DNA of 64,000 nt, from assembly GCA_016124195.1 (NCBI GenBank), contig WGOE01000002.1, positions 558,001 through 622,000 on the forward strand, in the 5' to 3' direction. Of this stretch, positions 53,691 to 63,056 are shown in pieces. Origin of the DNA: a bacterium (GTDB taxonomy: Bacteria; Pseudomonadota; Alphaproteobacteria; Rhodobacterales; Rhodobacteraceae). Positions within the stretch are counted from its first letter, which is position 1; each line of letters begins with the position of its first letter. Both the position numbers and the translations under genes were made by a program. The notes under the pieces were generated by a model. The model was not told where the DNA came from and made no database searches. It worked only from the letters and a program-made list of their open reading frames with translations.

Positions 53691-55112
53691 TTACCGCTGC
53701 GAGCCGCCCACCGTCAGGCCGCCGATCATCAGCGTGGGCTGGCCCACCCCCACCGGCACCCATTGGCCCGCCTTGCCGCAGTTGCCGATGCCGGGGTCGA
53801 GCTTCAAATCATTGCCGATGGCGCGGATCTGCTTCAGCGCCGTCGCGCCGTCGCCGATCAGCGTGGCGCCCTTGACCGCCGCGCCCACCACGCCGTTCTT
53901 CACCCGATAGGCCTCGGTGCAGGAGAAGACGAACTTGCCATTGGTGATGTCGACCTGACCGCCGCCGAAGCCCACGGCGTAGATGCCGTCCTCGAGGCTC
54001 GCCACGATGCTGTCGGGACTGTCCTGACCGGCCAGCATATAGGTGTTGGTCATCCGCGGCATCGGGATATGGGCGAAGCTCTCGCGCCGGCCATTGCCGG
54101 TCGGGGCCACGCCCATCAGCCGGGCGTTCTGGCGGTCCTGCATGTAGCCCACCAGAATCCCGTCCTCGATCAGCACGTTCTTGCCCGAAGGCGTCCCCTC
54201 GTCGTCGACCGAGATCGAGCCGCGCCGGTTGGGGATCGTGCCGTCATCCAGAACCGTGACGCCGGGGGCGGCGATCCTTTGCCCCATCAGCCCGGCGAAG
54301 GCCGAGGTCGCTTTGCGGTTGAAATCGCCCTCGAGCCCATGGCCGATCGCCTCATGCAACAGGATGCCGGGCCAGCCGGGGCCAAGGACCACATCCATCA
54401 TGCCCGCAGGCGCCGGTTCGGCATGCAGGTTGACCAGCGCGATGCGCAGGGCCTCGCGGATCTGGGCCTGCCAGAAGGCGGGCTCCAGAAGTTGCGCCAG
54501 CCCGTGCCGGCCGCCGCCGCCGGTGCCGCCCTGTTCGCGCTTGCCATTTTCTTCGACCACGACCGAGACATTCATCCGCGCCATCGGCCGCACATCGGCC
54601 AGACGCAGGCCCTCGGGACGCAGGATCTCGACCTCTTGTAACCCGGCCGCGATGGTGGCCGAAACCTGGATCACCCGGCGGTCAAGGCTGCGAGCATAGG
54701 CGTCGATTTCTTTCAGGATATCGATCTTGGCGGCGAAGGCGGCATCGGCCATCGGGTCGGCATCGCCGTAAAGCCTGACATTGGTGCCCTTGGGCGGCGG
54801 GGCCAGGGTGCCGCCGCCGGACCCCACGGCCAGCCGTGTCGTCTCGGACGCCCGCCGCAGCGCGCTTTCTGAGATTTCGGTGGCATGCGCATAGCCTGCG
54901 ACCTCGCCCTTCACGGCGCGCAGGCCAAAGCCTTCGGAGGCGTCGTAGCTGGCCGTCTTGATGCGGCCATCGTCCAGCACGATGGCTTCCGAGCGGCGCC
55001 GTTCAAGGAACAACTCGCCATCCTCGGCGCCCGCCGTGGCGTCCTGCAGGATGCGCAGCGCCTGAGCCTCGTCCAGTTGGGTTTCGAAGGGGCGGAACGG
55101 GGCGTCTGACAT
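53691..55112 (-). CDS. tldD: TldD family metalloprotease
   Basis: The catalytic subunit of the TldD/TldE protease, which degrades unfolded peptides and matures some modified peptides. It has 473 residues from ATG 55112 (a longer frame upstream is not conserved). The zinc motif HEAIGHGLEGD (HExxxH) is at about residue 240. FSCTEAYRVKNG and GDGATALKQIRAIG are C-terminal family segments. The partner TldE is not in the window. Confidence 0.95.
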   Translation of the reverse strand: MSDAPFRPFETQLDEAQALRILQDATAGAEDGELFLERRRSEAIVLDDGRIKTASYDASEGFGLRAVKGEVAGYAHATEISESALRRASETTRLAVGSGGGTLAPPPKGTNVRLYGDADPMADAAFAAKIDILKEIDAYARSLDRRVIQVSATIAAGLQEVEILRPEGLRLADVRPMARMNVSVVVEENGKREQGGTGGGGRHGLAQLLEPAFWQAQIREALRIALVNLHAEPAPAGMMDVVLGPGWPGILLHEAIGHGLEGDFNRKATSAFAGLMGQRIAAPGVTVLDDGTIPNRRGSISVDDEGTPSGKNVLIEDGILVGYMQDRQNARLMGVAPTGNGRRESFAHIPMPRMTNTYMLAGQDSPDSIVASLEDGIYAVGFGGGQVDITNGKFVFSCTEAYRVKNGVVGAAVKGATLIGDGATALKQIRAIGNDLKLDPGIGNCGKAGQWVPVGVGQPTLMIGGLTVGGSQR

Positions 55113-55461
55113 GGGGCAGTCTTTCTGAAAGGACAGGGTGAACCTAGGGGCTGAGGCGGCGGCTCGCAAGGCGCGACAGGGGGCAAAGTTCTGTCACTTC
55201 GCCGTGCGGAGGGCCGGGGCAGGGGGCCGCGGCTCTGCGCGGTCGGGGCGCCCCGCCGCGGTCTGGGGCGCAAATTTCGCGGCGCGGTCTTGAAACTGAG
55301 GGGGAAGGACCATCTTCCCTGTCACTTTCTCTTGTCGAGGCCCGCCTAATATGGTTTCAGGTGCTTCGTAAACAATGGGATTCTGCCCGGCTGCAGGACG
55401 ACGGCAGGCGCGGCAATCCGAAAAGGCGGCTGAATGGCCGCGCATGGAACGGGAATTGAAC
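55113..55461. other. 349-base divergent spacer between tldD and ctaC
   Basis: No gene is visible. It holds the promoters of tldD (minus) and the cox operon (plus). A 12-base palindrome, CGGGGCGCCCCG, lies at 55244-55255. TAATAT (55347-55352) is a plausible -10 for ctaC, about 110 bases before its start, but no -35 at the right distance stands out. TGTCACTT occurs twice (about 55192 and 55320). Confidence 0.4.
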
Positions 55462-56304
55462 ATGAGTCCTCTGAGCCCCTTTCGCGGTCTTTCGTCTCTG
55501 GTGTTGGGAGGTGTCACGTCGGTGATGCTGGCCGGCGCGGCTGCGGCGGATGCTCTGCAGGAAATCGGTGTGCCGCATCCGGAAGGCACCGGGTTTCAGC
55601 CGGCCGTGACGCCGGTCGCCGTGCAGGCGCAGACGCTGGAGCACATGATCCTGTGGATCGTCGGGGTCATCACAGTATTCGTCTGCGTGCTGCTGGGCTA
55701 TGTGATCGTGCGGTTCAACTCCAAGAGCAACCCGACCCCGGCGCGCTTCACCCACAACACCCCGCTGGAAGTGGCGTGGACGCTGGTTCCCGTGCTGGTT
55801 CTGGTCTTCATCGGGTCCTATTCGCTGCCGGCCCTGTTCGACCAGCTTGAGATCCCGACCGCCGATGTCAACATCAAGGTGACCGGCAACCAGTGGTACT
55901 GGAGCTATGCCTATCCGGATGCCGATGTCTCGTTCGACTCGGTGCTGCTGGACAAGGACAAGCTGGAAGCGGCGGGCTACAAGCCTTCGGATTATCTGCT
56001 GGCGGTGGACAATGCGCTGGTCGTGCCGGTCAACAAGGTGGTCAAGGTCACCGTGACCGGGGCTGACGTGATCCATGCCTGGGCCGTGCCGGCCTTCGGC
56101 GTGATGCATTCGGCCGTGCCGGGCCGTCTGGGCGAGACCTGGTTCAAGGCGACGCAGGAAGGCATCTACTTCGGCCAGTGCACCACGCTGTGCGGCCAGG
56201 GTCACGCCTACATGCCGATCGAGGTCAAGGTCGTGAGCCAGGACGCCTATGACAAGTGGCTGGCGCAGGCCAAGGGCGGCAATTACCAGCTGGCCTCGAA
56301 CTGA
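55462..56304 (+). CDS. ctaC: cytochrome c oxidase subunit II
   Basis: The CuA-bearing subunit of the aa3-type oxidase. It has 280 residues from ATG 55462 (ATG 55444 is possible). A signal-type N-terminus ends near AAAADA; two membrane segments follow (LEHMILWIVGVITVFVCVLL and VLVLVFIGSYSLPALF). The CuA ligands lie in DVIHAWAVP (His) and in FGQCTTLCGQGHAYM (two Cys, His, Met); GNQWYWSYAYP is the electron-entry aromatic patch. Subunit I is not in the window, as is usual in this family. Confidence 0.97.
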   Translation: MSPLSPFRGLSSLVLGGVTSVMLAGAAAADALQEIGVPHPEGTGFQPAVTPVAVQAQTLEHMILWIVGVITVFVCVLLGYVIVRFNSKSNPTPARFTHNTPLEVAWTLVPVLVLVFIGSYSLPALFDQLEIPTADVNIKVTGNQWYWSYAYPDADVSFDSVLLDKDKLEAAGYKPSDYLLAVDNALVVPVNKVVKVTVTGADVIHAWAVPAFGVMHSAVPGRLGETWFKATQEGIYFGQCTTLCGQGHAYMPIEVKVVSQDAYDKWLAQAKGGNYQLASN

Positions 56305-56326
56305 GGCAGCTCGCTGACGTTGTGGC

Positions 56327-56352
56327 AAGGGCCCCCCGGCGGGGGCCTTCGT
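56327..56352 (+). terminator. hairpin between ctaC and ctaB
   Basis: AAGGGCCCCC-CGGC-GGGGGCCTT with one bulge, then CGTCTT, 22 bases after ctaC. Probably a partial terminator that makes more subunit II than assembly factors. Confidence 0.45.
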
Positions 56353-56380
56353 CTTGCAGCCGGGATGAATGGAAAAGCGC

Positions 56381-57343
56381 ATGAGCGATACGCGGACTTT
56401 TGGCGATGCGGTTCTGGCCGAGACGGTCGCGACCGGGGCGGCCGAGCCGGGCTTTTCCGACTTCGTGCAGCTTTTGAAGCCGCGCGTGATGTCGCTGGTG
56501 ATCTTCACCGCGCTGGTGGGCATGATCGCGGCGCCGACCCATCTGCCGCCGGTCGCCTCTTTCACCGCGATCCTGTTCATCGCCCTGGGCGCGGGCGCCT
56601 CGGGCGCGCTGAACATGTGGTGGGATGCCGATATCGACGCGGTGATGAAGCGCACGGCGCGCCGTCCGATCCCCGCGGGCCGCATCCAGCCGGGCGAGGC
56701 GCTGGGGCTTGGCGTCTCTTTGTCGGTGGCCTCTGTCATCATGCTGTGGCTGGCCACCAATCTGGTGGCGGCGGGGCTTTTGGCCTTCACCATCTTCTTC
56801 TACGTGGTGATCTATTCGATGGGGCTGAAGCGACTGACGCCGCAGAACATCGTGATCGGCGGCGCGGCCGGAGCCTTTCCGCCGATGATCGGCTGGGCGG
56901 CGATGACCGGGTCGGTCTCGGTCGAGGCCTGCCTGATGTTCGCGCTGATCTTCATGTGGACGCCTCCGCATTTCTGGGCGCTGGCGCTGTTCATGAAGGA
57001 AGATTACCACAATGCCGGGGTGCCGATGCTGACGGTGACCCATGGCCGCAAGTCCACCCGCAGACACATCCTCGTGTATACGGTGCTTCTGGTGCCGGTT
57101 GCGCTGTCGCTGGGCTTCACCTCGATCGGCGGACCGGTTTATCTGGGGGTGGCGACAGTGCTGAACCTGGGCTTCCTTCTGGGCGCGTGGCGCATCCTGC
57201 GGCGCGACGAGGTCATGGCCGAGGCCGACAAGTACAGGGTGGAAAAGAAGGTCTTCGGATTTTCGCTGCTCTATCTGTTCGGGATGTTTGGCGCCTTGTT
57301 CGCAGAGGCCGTTCTGCACGGCCTGGGATATGGAGCCCTGTGA
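56381..57343 (+). CDS. ctaB: protoheme IX farnesyltransferase (heme O synthase)
   Basis: A membrane prenyltransferase that farnesylates heme b for the oxidase. It has 320 residues from ATG 56381 (GGA 9 bases upstream; ATG 56369 adds four residues). It shows about nine hydrophobic segments. The allylic diphosphate motif is NMWWDADIDAVMKRTARRPIP and the second aspartate-rich loop is near KEDYHNAGVPMLTVTHG. Standard place after ctaC. Confidence 0.96.
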   Translation: MSDTRTFGDAVLAETVATGAAEPGFSDFVQLLKPRVMSLVIFTALVGMIAAPTHLPPVASFTAILFIALGAGASGALNMWWDADIDAVMKRTARRPIPAGRIQPGEALGLGVSLSVASVIMLWLATNLVAAGLLAFTIFFYVVIYSMGLKRLTPQNIVIGGAAGAFPPMIGWAAMTGSVSVEACLMFALIFMWTPPHFWALALFMKEDYHNAGVPMLTVTHGRKSTRRHILVYTVLLVPVALSLGFTSIGGPVYLGVATVLNLGFLLGAWRILRRDEVMAEADKYRVEKKVFGFSLLYLFGMFGALFAEAVLHGLGYGAL

Positions 57344-57344
57344 C

Positions 57345-57563
57345 ATGACATTCCGACCCGAGCATGAAATCTACAAGCGCCGCCTGTCGCGCAACGTGGG
57401 CGTGGGCGTGGCCTTGCTGGCCTTCGTCTTCCTGTCGTTCCTTCTGACGGTCGAAAAGGTGACGCATGGCGACCCGATGCATGCCATCGAGGGCAAGGGT
57501 GCGGTCAATCCAGATGGCACGCCGATCGTGCCCGGCGCCGCCCCCGTGACGGAGAGCAACTGA
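57345..57563 (+). CDS. coxF: CoxF-like small membrane protein of the oxidase cluster
   Basis: A 72-residue protein with one membrane segment (NVGVGVALLAFVFLSFLLTV), a basic N-terminus (EHEIYKRRLSRN) and a short periplasmic tail. Small proteins of this type lie between ctaB and ctaG in Rhodobacteraceae and are called CoxF; they are thought to assist oxidase assembly. Its stop overlaps the ctaG start by one base. Confidence 0.8.
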   Translation: MTFRPEHEIYKRRLSRNVGVGVALLAFVFLSFLLTVEKVTHGDPMHAIEGKGAVNPDGTPIVPGAAPVTESN

Positions 57564-58141
57564 TGGCAGAGCTCACCCCGCAACGCAAAACCGCCTACTG
57601 GCTCATGGGCATCGTGGCCGTCATGGTATCGCTGTCCTTCATCGCGGTGCCGTTCTATTCGTGGTTCTGCAAGAAGACCGGCTTTGGTGGCACGACCTCG
57701 GTTGCCACCCATGCGCCGGCGCATCCCCTGGCCCAGGAAGTCACGGTGCGCTTTGACGCCTCGATCGACCGGGGCATGCCCTGGGAGTTCAAGACCGAAC
57801 AGACCAAGATGACCCTGCATATCGGCGAGACCGGGCTGGCCTTTTTCCAGGCCACCAACACCTCGGATCATCCGGTGGCCGGGCAGGCCAGCTATAACGT
57901 GACCCCGGATTCGGCGGGCGGCTATTTCACCAAGATCGCCTGTTTCTGCTTTACCGCGCAGATCCTGCAGCCGGGGCAGACCGTGCAGATGCCGGTGACC
58001 TTCTTCGTCGATCCGGCCATCGTGCAGGATCCGGAGGGCAAATTTGTCAAAGAGATCACACTGTCTTACACCTTCCATGAAATCCCGCTGGATGTGGCGC
58101 AGGCCGCCCTTGCGGGCGACACCTCCAAGCCCGTAAACTGA
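57563..58141 (+). CDS. ctaG: cytochrome c oxidase assembly protein CtaG (Cox11)
   Basis: The copper chaperone for CuB of subunit I. The protein has 192 residues: an N-terminal membrane anchor ([20 protein letters not shown]) and a periplasmic immunoglobulin-like domain with the copper-binding pair in [24 protein letters not shown] is the conserved post-membrane segment, with another conserved cysteine. Confidence 0.95.
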   Translation: MAELTPQRKTAYWLMGIVAVMVSLSFIAVPFYSWFCKKTGFGGTTSVATHAPAHPLAQEVTVRFDASIDRGMPWEFKTEQTKMTLHIGETGLAFFQATNTSDHPVAGQASYNVTPDSAGGYFTKIACFCFTAQILQPGQTVQMPVTFFVDPAIVQDPEGKFVKEITLSYTFHEIPLDVAQAALAGDTSKPVN

Positions 58142-58169
58142 CGACATAAGAAACGAGGGAACCGGACCT

Positions 58170-59027
58170 ATGGCCCACGAGACCGCGCATGACACCGCCC
58201 ATTCGGGCGGTCACGCCAAGAACCACGACTACCACATCCTGCCGCCGTCGCTGTGGCCCTTCCTGGGGGCTTTCTCGGCGTTTCTCATGTTGTTCGGCAT
58301 GGTGCTGTGGATGAATCACGGGTCCTCGACCCGGGGTACGCCCTTCGTGGGCCTGATCGGGCTTCTGGGCGTTCTTTACACCATGTATGGCTGGTGGTCG
58401 GCCGTGGTGCATGAGGCCAATACCGGCGATCACACCCCGGTGGTGCGCATCGGCCTGCGCTATGGCTTCATCATGTTCATCATGTCGGAAGTGATGTTCT
58501 TCGCGGCCTGGTTCTGGACCTTCTTCAAGCACCGCCTCTATCCGATGGGGCCGATGAGTCCGATCCAGGACGGTGTCTGGCCGCCCACCGGGATCGAAGT
58601 CTTCAACCCCTGGCACCTGCCGATCATCAACACGCTGATCCTGCTGTGTTCGGGGGCCGCGGCGACCTGGGCGCACCATGCGCTGGTCCATGAGAACAAC
58701 AACCGCCGCGACATGAAGCAGGGCCTGATCCTGGCCGTGGTGCTGGGCGTGATGTTCACCTGCTTCCAGGCCTATGAATACGCCCATGCGGGCTTTGGCT
58801 TTGCCGGCAACATCTATGGCGCTTCGTTCTTCATGGCGACCGGGTTCCATGGCGCCCATGTCATCATCGGGTCGATCTTCCTGACGATCTGCCTGATCCG
58901 CACCTATCAGGGCGATTTCACCCCCGAGGCCCATGTGGGTTTTGAGGCGGCGGCCTGGTACTGGCACTTCGTGGACGTGGTGTGGCTGTTCCTCTTTGCC
59001 GCCGTCTATGTCTGGGGTGCCGGCTGA
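58170..59027 (+). CDS. ctaE: cytochrome c oxidase subunit III
   Basis: A seven-helix membrane subunit, 285 residues, with GAGGGA upstream. Typical segments are [51 protein letters not shown] and the C-terminal [22 protein letters not shown]. The end of the gene is followed by a repeat block with a strong hairpin. Confidence 0.97.
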   Translation: MAHETAHDTAHSGGHAKNHDYHILPPSLWPFLGAFSAFLMLFGMVLWMNHGSSTRGTPFVGLIGLLGVLYTMYGWWSAVVHEANTGDHTPVVRIGLRYGFIMFIMSEVMFFAAWFWTFFKHRLYPMGPMSPIQDGVWPPTGIEVFNPWHLPIINTLILLCSGAAATWAHHALVHENNNRRDMKQGLILAVVLGVMFTCFQAYEYAHAGFGFAGNIYGASFFMATGFHGAHVIIGSIFLTICLIRTYQGDFTPEAHVGFEAAAWYWHFVDVVWLFLFAAVYVWGAG

Positions 59028-59052
59028 GCGGCCTTCGGTTTGCCTGAAACCG

Positions 59053-59110
59053 CCGGGAGGGTTTCACACCCTCCCGGACCCTCCCGTGGGATATTTGTGA
59101 ACACATGAAG
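59053..59110 (-). repeat. TTCAT-N8-AAATATCCC unit with GGGAGGGT hairpin (minus orientation)
   Basis: Read on the minus strand, the 22-base motif (59088-59109) is followed by ACGGGAGGG and a perfect stem CCGGGAGGGT-GTGAA-ACCCTCCCGG. It closely matches 6262-6310 on the plus strand. It lies between ctaE and surf1 and is probably the terminator region of ctaE. Confidence 0.8.
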
Positions 59111-59151
59111 GGGCGCGGGTTGCGTCCCTTTTTCATTGCCGGAGGCATGTG

Positions 59152-59829
59152 ATGCGGCGGATGATCGGGCCCTTGCTGGTGGGGGTGATCGGGGTGGCGA
59201 TCCTGATCGGCCTGGGGATTTGGCAGCTGGAGCGGCTGAAGTGGAAAGAGGCCAAGCTCGCCGCCATCAATGCGATGCTGGTCGATGCGCCGGTGGCGCT
59301 GCCCGTGGCGCCGACGCCCGAGGCCGACCGCTATCGCGGGGTGGCGGTGGCGGGGCGCTTTACCGGCGAGGTTCTGTTCAAGCTCGACAGCCTGCAGGAT
59401 CAGGGGCCCGGGCGGCGCGTTATCGCGGTCTTGCAGACGCCCGAGGGGCGGCGCGTGCTGGTGGACCGTGGCATCTGGCTGGATGGCAGCACGGCCGAGC
59501 CAAAGGCCGCGCATGATGCGGCGGTGGTGGGCAACCTCGACTGGCCGCAGGAGGCCGACAGTTTCACCCCGGCGCCCGATGCCAAGACGGGCCTGTGGTT
59601 CGCCCGCGATGTGCCGGCCATGGCCAAGGCGCTGGGGACAGAGCCCGTGCTGGTCGTGGCGCGCCAATCCACCGGCGACGGGATCATCCCGATGCCTCTG
59701 GACACTTCGGCCATTCCCAACGACCACTGGCAATATGCCATGACGTGGTTTTCACTGGCACTTGTCTGGTTCGTGATGACAGTCTTTCTGTTGTGGCGTA
59801 TCAGGCAGCAAAGTCTGAAGGCGGCATGA
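59152..59829 (+). CDS. SURF1 family oxidase assembly protein
   Basis: A heme a insertion factor for cytochrome oxidase. It has 225 residues from ATG 59152 with GGAGG 7 bases upstream. An N-terminal membrane segment (LLVGVIGVAILIGLGIWQL) and a C-terminal one (FSLALVWFVMTVFLLW) flank a periplasmic domain. WQLERLKWKE, GVAVAGRFTG and the C-terminal NDHWQYAMTWFSLA match SURF1 signatures. Its stop overlaps thrC. Confidence 0.93.
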   Translation: MRRMIGPLLVGVIGVAILIGLGIWQLERLKWKEAKLAAINAMLVDAPVALPVAPTPEADRYRGVAVAGRFTGEVLFKLDSLQDQGPGRRVIAVLQTPEGRRVLVDRGIWLDGSTAEPKAAHDAAVVGNLDWPQEADSFTPAPDAKTGLWFARDVPAMAKALGTEPVLVVARQSTGDGIIPMPLDTSAIPNDHWQYAMTWFSLALVWFVMTVFLLWRIRQQSLKAA

Positions 59830-61214
59830 TGCGATATATCTCGACCCGGGGGGCGGCTCCGGTCCTTACGTTCGGCGAAGCGATGATGACGGGGCTAGCG
59901 CGCGATGGCGGGCTCTATGTGCCGGAAGCGGTGCAGCAATTTTCCAGGGCGGAGTTCGCGGCCCTGGCCGGGCGACCCTACGAGGAGATCGCCTTTGCGG
60001 TGATGAAGCCCTTCATGGGCGACACCTTCACCGATGACGAGTTCCGCGGCCTGATCCAGACGGCCTATCAGGGCTTCGGCCATCCGGCGCGGGCGCCCCT
60101 GAAGCAGTTGGCGCCGAACCATTTCCTGCTGGAACTGTTCCATGGGCCGACCCTGGCCTTCAAGGACTTTGCCATGCAGCTGATCGGGCAGATGATGCAG
60201 GCGTCGCTGTCCAGATCGGGCCAGCGGATCACCATCGTGGGTGCCACCTCGGGCGACACCGGATCGGCCGCGATCGAAGCGTTCCGCGGGCTCGCCAATG
60301 TCGATGTCTTCATCCTTTACCCGCATGGCCGGGTGTCCTTGGTGCAGCGCCGCCAGATGACCTGCCCGAGCGAATCCAATGTGCATGCCCTGGCGATGGA
60401 CGGCGATTTCGACGCCTGTCAGGCGCGCGTCAAGGACATGTTCAACGATTTCGCCTTTCGCGACGGGGTGCGGCTGGCCGGAGTGAACTCGATCAACTGG
60501 GCGCGGGTGCTGGCGCAGGTGGTCTATTACGTCTCCTCGGCGCTGAGCCTTGGCGCGCCGCACCGTGCCGTCAGCTTCACCGTGCCCACCGGCAATTTCG
60601 GCGACATCTTTGCCGGCCATATCGCGCGCGCCATGGGCCTGCCGATCGAAAAGCTGGTGATCGCCACCAATCAGAACGACATCCTCGACCGCGCCCTGCG
60701 CACCGGCGGTTACGAGACGGACGGGGTGAAACCCTCGATCTCGCCCTCGATGGACATTCAGGTCTCGTCCAACTTCGAACGCGCGCTGTTTGATGCCTAT
60801 GACCGCGACGGGGCGGCGGTGGCGGCCTTGATGGCGGAACTGAAATCGGGCGGCTTCCGCATCAGCCAGGGCGCCTTGCAGAAGCTGCGGGACGAATTCG
60901 CCTCGGGCCGCTGTTCGGAGGCCGAAACGCTGGCCACGATCAAATGGACGCTGGCGGCGACGGGCGAGCTTTTGTGCCCGCATGGGGCCGTGGGCGTCAA
61001 GGTGGCCGAAGAGCATCTGGGCCAGACCCCGATGATCACGCTGGCCACGGCGCATCCGGCGAAATTCCCCGATGCGGTCGAGACGGCCACTGGCCTGCGT
61101 CCGGCACTGCCGCGCCACATGGCCGATCTGTACGAGCGGCCCGAACGGGTCACGCGGGTGCCTGACGACCTCGCCGCCCTGCAAACCCTGATCCGCGAAA
61201 GGATCGCCCTGTGA
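59826..61214 (+). CDS. thrC: threonine synthase
   Basis: A PLP enzyme converting O-phosphohomoserine to threonine. It has 462 residues from ATG 59826 (or 59829). MRYISTRG is the family N-terminus; the PLP lysine is in HGPTLAFKDFAMQ near residue 115; GATSGDTGSAAIEA and VPTGNFGDIFAGH bind the phosphate and substrate. The surf1-thrC-M16 order is conserved in Rhodobacteraceae. Confidence 0.97.
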   Translation: MMRYISTRGAAPVLTFGEAMMTGLARDGGLYVPEAVQQFSRAEFAALAGRPYEEIAFAVMKPFMGDTFTDDEFRGLIQTAYQGFGHPARAPLKQLAPNHFLLELFHGPTLAFKDFAMQLIGQMMQASLSRSGQRITIVGATSGDTGSAAIEAFRGLANVDVFILYPHGRVSLVQRRQMTCPSESNVHALAMDGDFDACQARVKDMFNDFAFRDGVRLAGVNSINWARVLAQVVYYVSSALSLGAPHRAVSFTVPTGNFGDIFAGHIARAMGLPIEKLVIATNQNDILDRALRTGGYETDGVKPSISPSMDIQVSSNFERALFDAYDRDGAAVAALMAELKSGGFRISQGALQKLRDEFASGRCSEAETLATIKWTLAATGELLCPHGAVGVKVAEEHLGQTPMITLATAHPAKFPDAVETATGLRPALPRHMADLYERPERVTRVPDDLAALQTLIRERIAL

Positions 61215-62470
61215 CTGTACGCCTGACCACGCTGGACAACGGCCTGCGCATCGTGACCGAAGACATGCCGGGGCTGAAAAGCGCCTCGGCCGGGATCTGG
61301 GTCATGGCGGGCGGCCGGCACGAGCGGCCCGAACAGAACGGCATCGCGCATTTTCTGGAACACATGGCCTTCAAGGGCACCAGCCGGCGCAGCGCCCTGC
61401 AGATCGCCGAAGAGATCGAGGATGTCGGCGGCTATATCAACGCCTATACCTCGCGCGAGATGACGGCCTATTACGCCCGCGTGCTGCAAAGCGACGTGGG
61501 CATGGCGCTGGATGTGATCGGGGACATCGTGCTGAACCCGGCCTTCAACGAGGCCGACATCGAGACCGAACGCCATGTGATCCTGCAAGAGATCGGCCAG
61601 GCGCTGGATACGCCCGATGACATCGTCTTTGACTGGCTGCAGGAGGTGTCCTATCCCGATCAGCCCTTTGGCCGCACCATCCTGGGCCCGGCGGAACGGG
61701 TCAGCGCCTTTAGCGCCGCCGATCTGCGCGGCTTTGTGGCCGAAAGATACTCGCCCGCCGAGATGATCCTGTCGGCGGCCGGGGCGGTGGACCATGACGC
61801 CATCGTGGCGCAGGCCCAGGCGATGTTCGGCGGCCTGAAATCGGCGCCGCCCCTGGGGTTCGAACTGGCCCGCTTTGCCGGGACCGAACGGCGCGAGGTC
61901 AAGGATCTGGAACAGGTCCATTTCGCCATGGCCTTCGATGGGCCGGGCTACCGCGACCCCGATGTCCATGCGGCCCAGGTCTATGCCACCGCGATGGGCG
62001 GCGGCATGTCGAGCCGGCTGTTCCAGAAGATCCGCGAAGAGCGCGGCCTGTGCTATTCGATCTTCGCCCAGGCCGGGGCCTATGAGGATGCCGGCCAGAT
62101 CACGCTGTACGCCGGCACGTCGGGCGAGGAAATCGACGATCTGATGACGCTGACCATGGACGAGATGAAGCGCGCCGCCGATGACATGTCGGATGCCGAG
62201 GTGGCGCGTGCCCGGGCGCAGATCAAGGCGGGGATGCTGATGGGCCTCGAAAGCCCCTCGTCGCGCGCCGAACGGATCGCGCGGCTTCTGGCGATCTATG
62301 GCCGGGTGCCCGATGTCGAAGAGGTCGTGGCCAAGATCGACGCCGTCTCGACCGCCGATGTGCGCCGCTTTGGCGCGGGCTTGACCCAGGCCGGATCGGC
62401 GTTGGCGCTTTATGGTCCGGTCGAGGCGGCGCCGGGGCTGGAGGCGATGCGGCTCAGGCTGCGCGGGTGA
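61211..62470 (+). CDS. M16 family zinc peptidase
   Basis: An insulinase/processing-peptidase-like protein, 419 residues, from a GTG start overlapping the thrC stop. The inverted zinc motif HFLEH is at about residue 47, with the downstream glutamate in ETERHVILQEIG. The second, inactive M16 domain follows with ERGLCYSIFAQAGAYEDAG. It is similar to bacterial relatives of the mitochondrial processing peptidase beta subunit; substrate unknown. Confidence 0.93.
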   Translation: MTVRLTTLDNGLRIVTEDMPGLKSASAGIWVMAGGRHERPEQNGIAHFLEHMAFKGTSRRSALQIAEEIEDVGGYINAYTSREMTAYYARVLQSDVGMALDVIGDIVLNPAFNEADIETERHVILQEIGQALDTPDDIVFDWLQEVSYPDQPFGRTILGPAERVSAFSAADLRGFVAERYSPAEMILSAAGAVDHDAIVAQAQAMFGGLKSAPPLGFELARFAGTERREVKDLEQVHFAMAFDGPGYRDPDVHAAQVYATAMGGGMSSRLFQKIREERGLCYSIFAQAGAYEDAGQITLYAGTSGEEIDDLMTLTMDEMKRAADDMSDAEVARARAQIKAGMLMGLESPSSRAERIARLLAIYGRVPDVEEVVAKIDAVSTADVRRFGAGLTQAGSALALYGPVEAAPGLEAMRLRLRG

Positions 62471-63054
62471 TGTTCGGACTGCGCAAGAAGCCGAGGATCG
62501 AGGCGGAGCGGCTGACGCTGCGCCTGCCCGCCCATCACGATTACAAGCAATGGGCCGACCTGCGCGCGGGTTCGGCCGACCACCTGATCCCCTGGGAGCC
62601 GGTGCGCGCCGCCGACCATCTGAGCCGGCGCGCCTTCACCAACCGGGTCTATTGGGCGGCGCGGGCCGAGGTGCAGGGCACGGCGCTGCCCTTGATGCTG
62701 ATCCGGCGCGAGGACAATGCGCTTCTGGGCGCCATCACGCTGGACAATATCCGGCGCGGCCCGGTGCAGGCGGGAACGCTGGGCTACTGGATCGGCGCGC
62801 CCTATGCCCGGCAGGGCTATATGCGCGAGGCGATCCAGGCGCTGGTCCATCACGCCTTTCAGGTCATGGACCTGAGCCGGATCGAGGCGGCCTGCCTGCC
62901 GGAGAACACGCCCTCGCGCGGGGTGCTGGAGAAATGCGGCTTCAAATACGAAGGCGTCGCGCAAAGCTACCTGCAGATCAACGGGCGCTGGCGCAATCAT
63001 GTGCTTTATGCCAACCTGCGCTTTGACCGGCGCGGCAAGACCGAGGTCGGCTGA
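62470..63054 (+). CDS. GNAT N-acetyltransferase, RimJ/RimL-like
   Basis: A 194-residue acetyltransferase (GTG 62467 would add one residue). TLRLPAHHDYKQWADLRAGS is the RimJ-type N-terminus; YWIGAPYARQGYMREAIQAL is motif A for acetyl-CoA; RIEAACLPENTPSRGVLEKCGF is motif B. Members acetylate ribosomal proteins S5 or L7/L12, among other targets; the real target is not known. The start overlaps the M16 stop. Confidence 0.9.
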   Translation: MFGLRKKPRIEAERLTLRLPAHHDYKQWADLRAGSADHLIPWEPVRAADHLSRRAFTNRVYWAARAEVQGTALPLMLIRREDNALLGAITLDNIRRGPVQAGTLGYWIGAPYARQGYMREAIQALVHHAFQVMDLSRIEAACLPENTPSRGVLEKCGFKYEGVAQSYLQINGRWRNHVLYANLRFDRRGKTEVG

Positions 63055-63056
63055 GC

